DNA of 64,000 nucleotides. Origin: Phymorhynchus buccinoides (lineage: Eukaryota > Mollusca > Gastropoda > Neogastropoda > Raphitomidae). Made by a program: the position numbers and the translations under genes. The first letter of the stretch is position 1. Every line of letters begins with the position of its first letter. Positions 63,697 to 64,000 of the stretch are shown here, piece after piece. The notes beneath the pieces were generated by a model. That model was not told where the DNA came from. It worked only from the letters and a program-made list of their open reading frames with translations, and did not search any database. The stretch is from contig CM065699.1 in assembly GCA_017654935.2 (NCBI GenBank), forward strand, positions 45,334,362-45,398,361, written 5' to 3'.

Positions 63697-63770
63697 CTGT
63701 GAATCACAGTACAGCAATTACTTCAATGTTTGCTTATTCATATATAGGTAATGTACTGCTTAATTGCAAC

Positions 63771-63925
63771 TATGTGTGTGTGTGTGTGTGTGCATTATGT
63801 GTGTGCATGCATGATGTGTGCGTGTGTGTGTGTGTGTGTTGCGTTGTGTTTGATTATGTTTTATGCAATCTTTTTGTAAAGCGCTGAGGATGGAATGCCA
63901 TCGAACAGTGCTATATTTATTATTT
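63771..63925. repeat. (GT)n microsatellite and L2-like tail
   Basis: GT-rich 63773-63840, then ctttttgtaaagcgctgagg and gctatatttattatttttat, the typical 3' end of L2-type LINEs and their SINEs. Confidence 0.6.
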
Positions 63926-64000
63926 TTATTGATTAAACATCACCAGTATGACTAAGCAATACTAAGCCCATAAAATAATCCAAGAATGTTAGTTGTAAAC

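Overview
The window is animal nuclear DNA with many introns and a very high repeat load, most likely from a marine invertebrate and plausibly a mollusc. That placement is inference, from large arrays inside transposable elements, 5-6 bp target-duplication elements, TTAA elements and SINE/L2-type debris. There is no prokaryotic organisation. One host gene runs the whole length on the minus strand. It is importin-4 (IPO4), a HEAT-repeat nuclear import receptor. I placed 26 coding exons between 63696 and 491, about 2,947 coding nt or ~982 codons. All have GT..AG junctions and all phases agree. By comparison with the human protein as I remember it (~1080 aa), the start codon with roughly 55 N-terminal residues lies beyond the right edge, and the last C-terminal residues lie beyond the left edge.

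Layout from right (gene 5' side) to left. 63.7-56.9 kb: exons 1-4, the end of the importin-beta N-terminal domain and first HEAT repeats, among a tRNA-type SINE, TTAA and CAG..CTG elements, and microsatellites. 56.9-39.3 kb: exons 5-14, with a BED-finger hAT derivative, piggyBac-like elements and a piggyBac transposase pseudogene. 39.3-30.1 kb: a 9.7 kb intron with a 62-bp satellite inside a terminal-inverted-repeat element and a full LINE endonuclease/reverse transcriptase ORF nested in a hAT-like element. 30.1-18.9 kb: exons 15-18, with a 50-bp exon-derived array split by a 4.75 kb element that carries about 100 copies of a 23-bp repeat. 18.9-0.5 kb: exons 19-26, embedded in at least nine tandem arrays.

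The most unusual feature is how arrays relate to exons. At 11 of the 26 exons, the flanking intron holds tandem copies whose unit contains the exon edge with its splice site. Several units carry both an AG acceptor and a GT donor around an in-frame block: 57 nt at exon 21, 30 nt at exon 24 and 12 nt at exon 15. A diverged copy of the acidic-loop exon at 25633-25712 has matching phases and could be a mutually exclusive exon. Whether any copy is spliced cannot be decided from DNA alone. Everything else is repeats or unremarkable intron. I saw no functional tRNA, rRNA, CRISPR array or second host gene.
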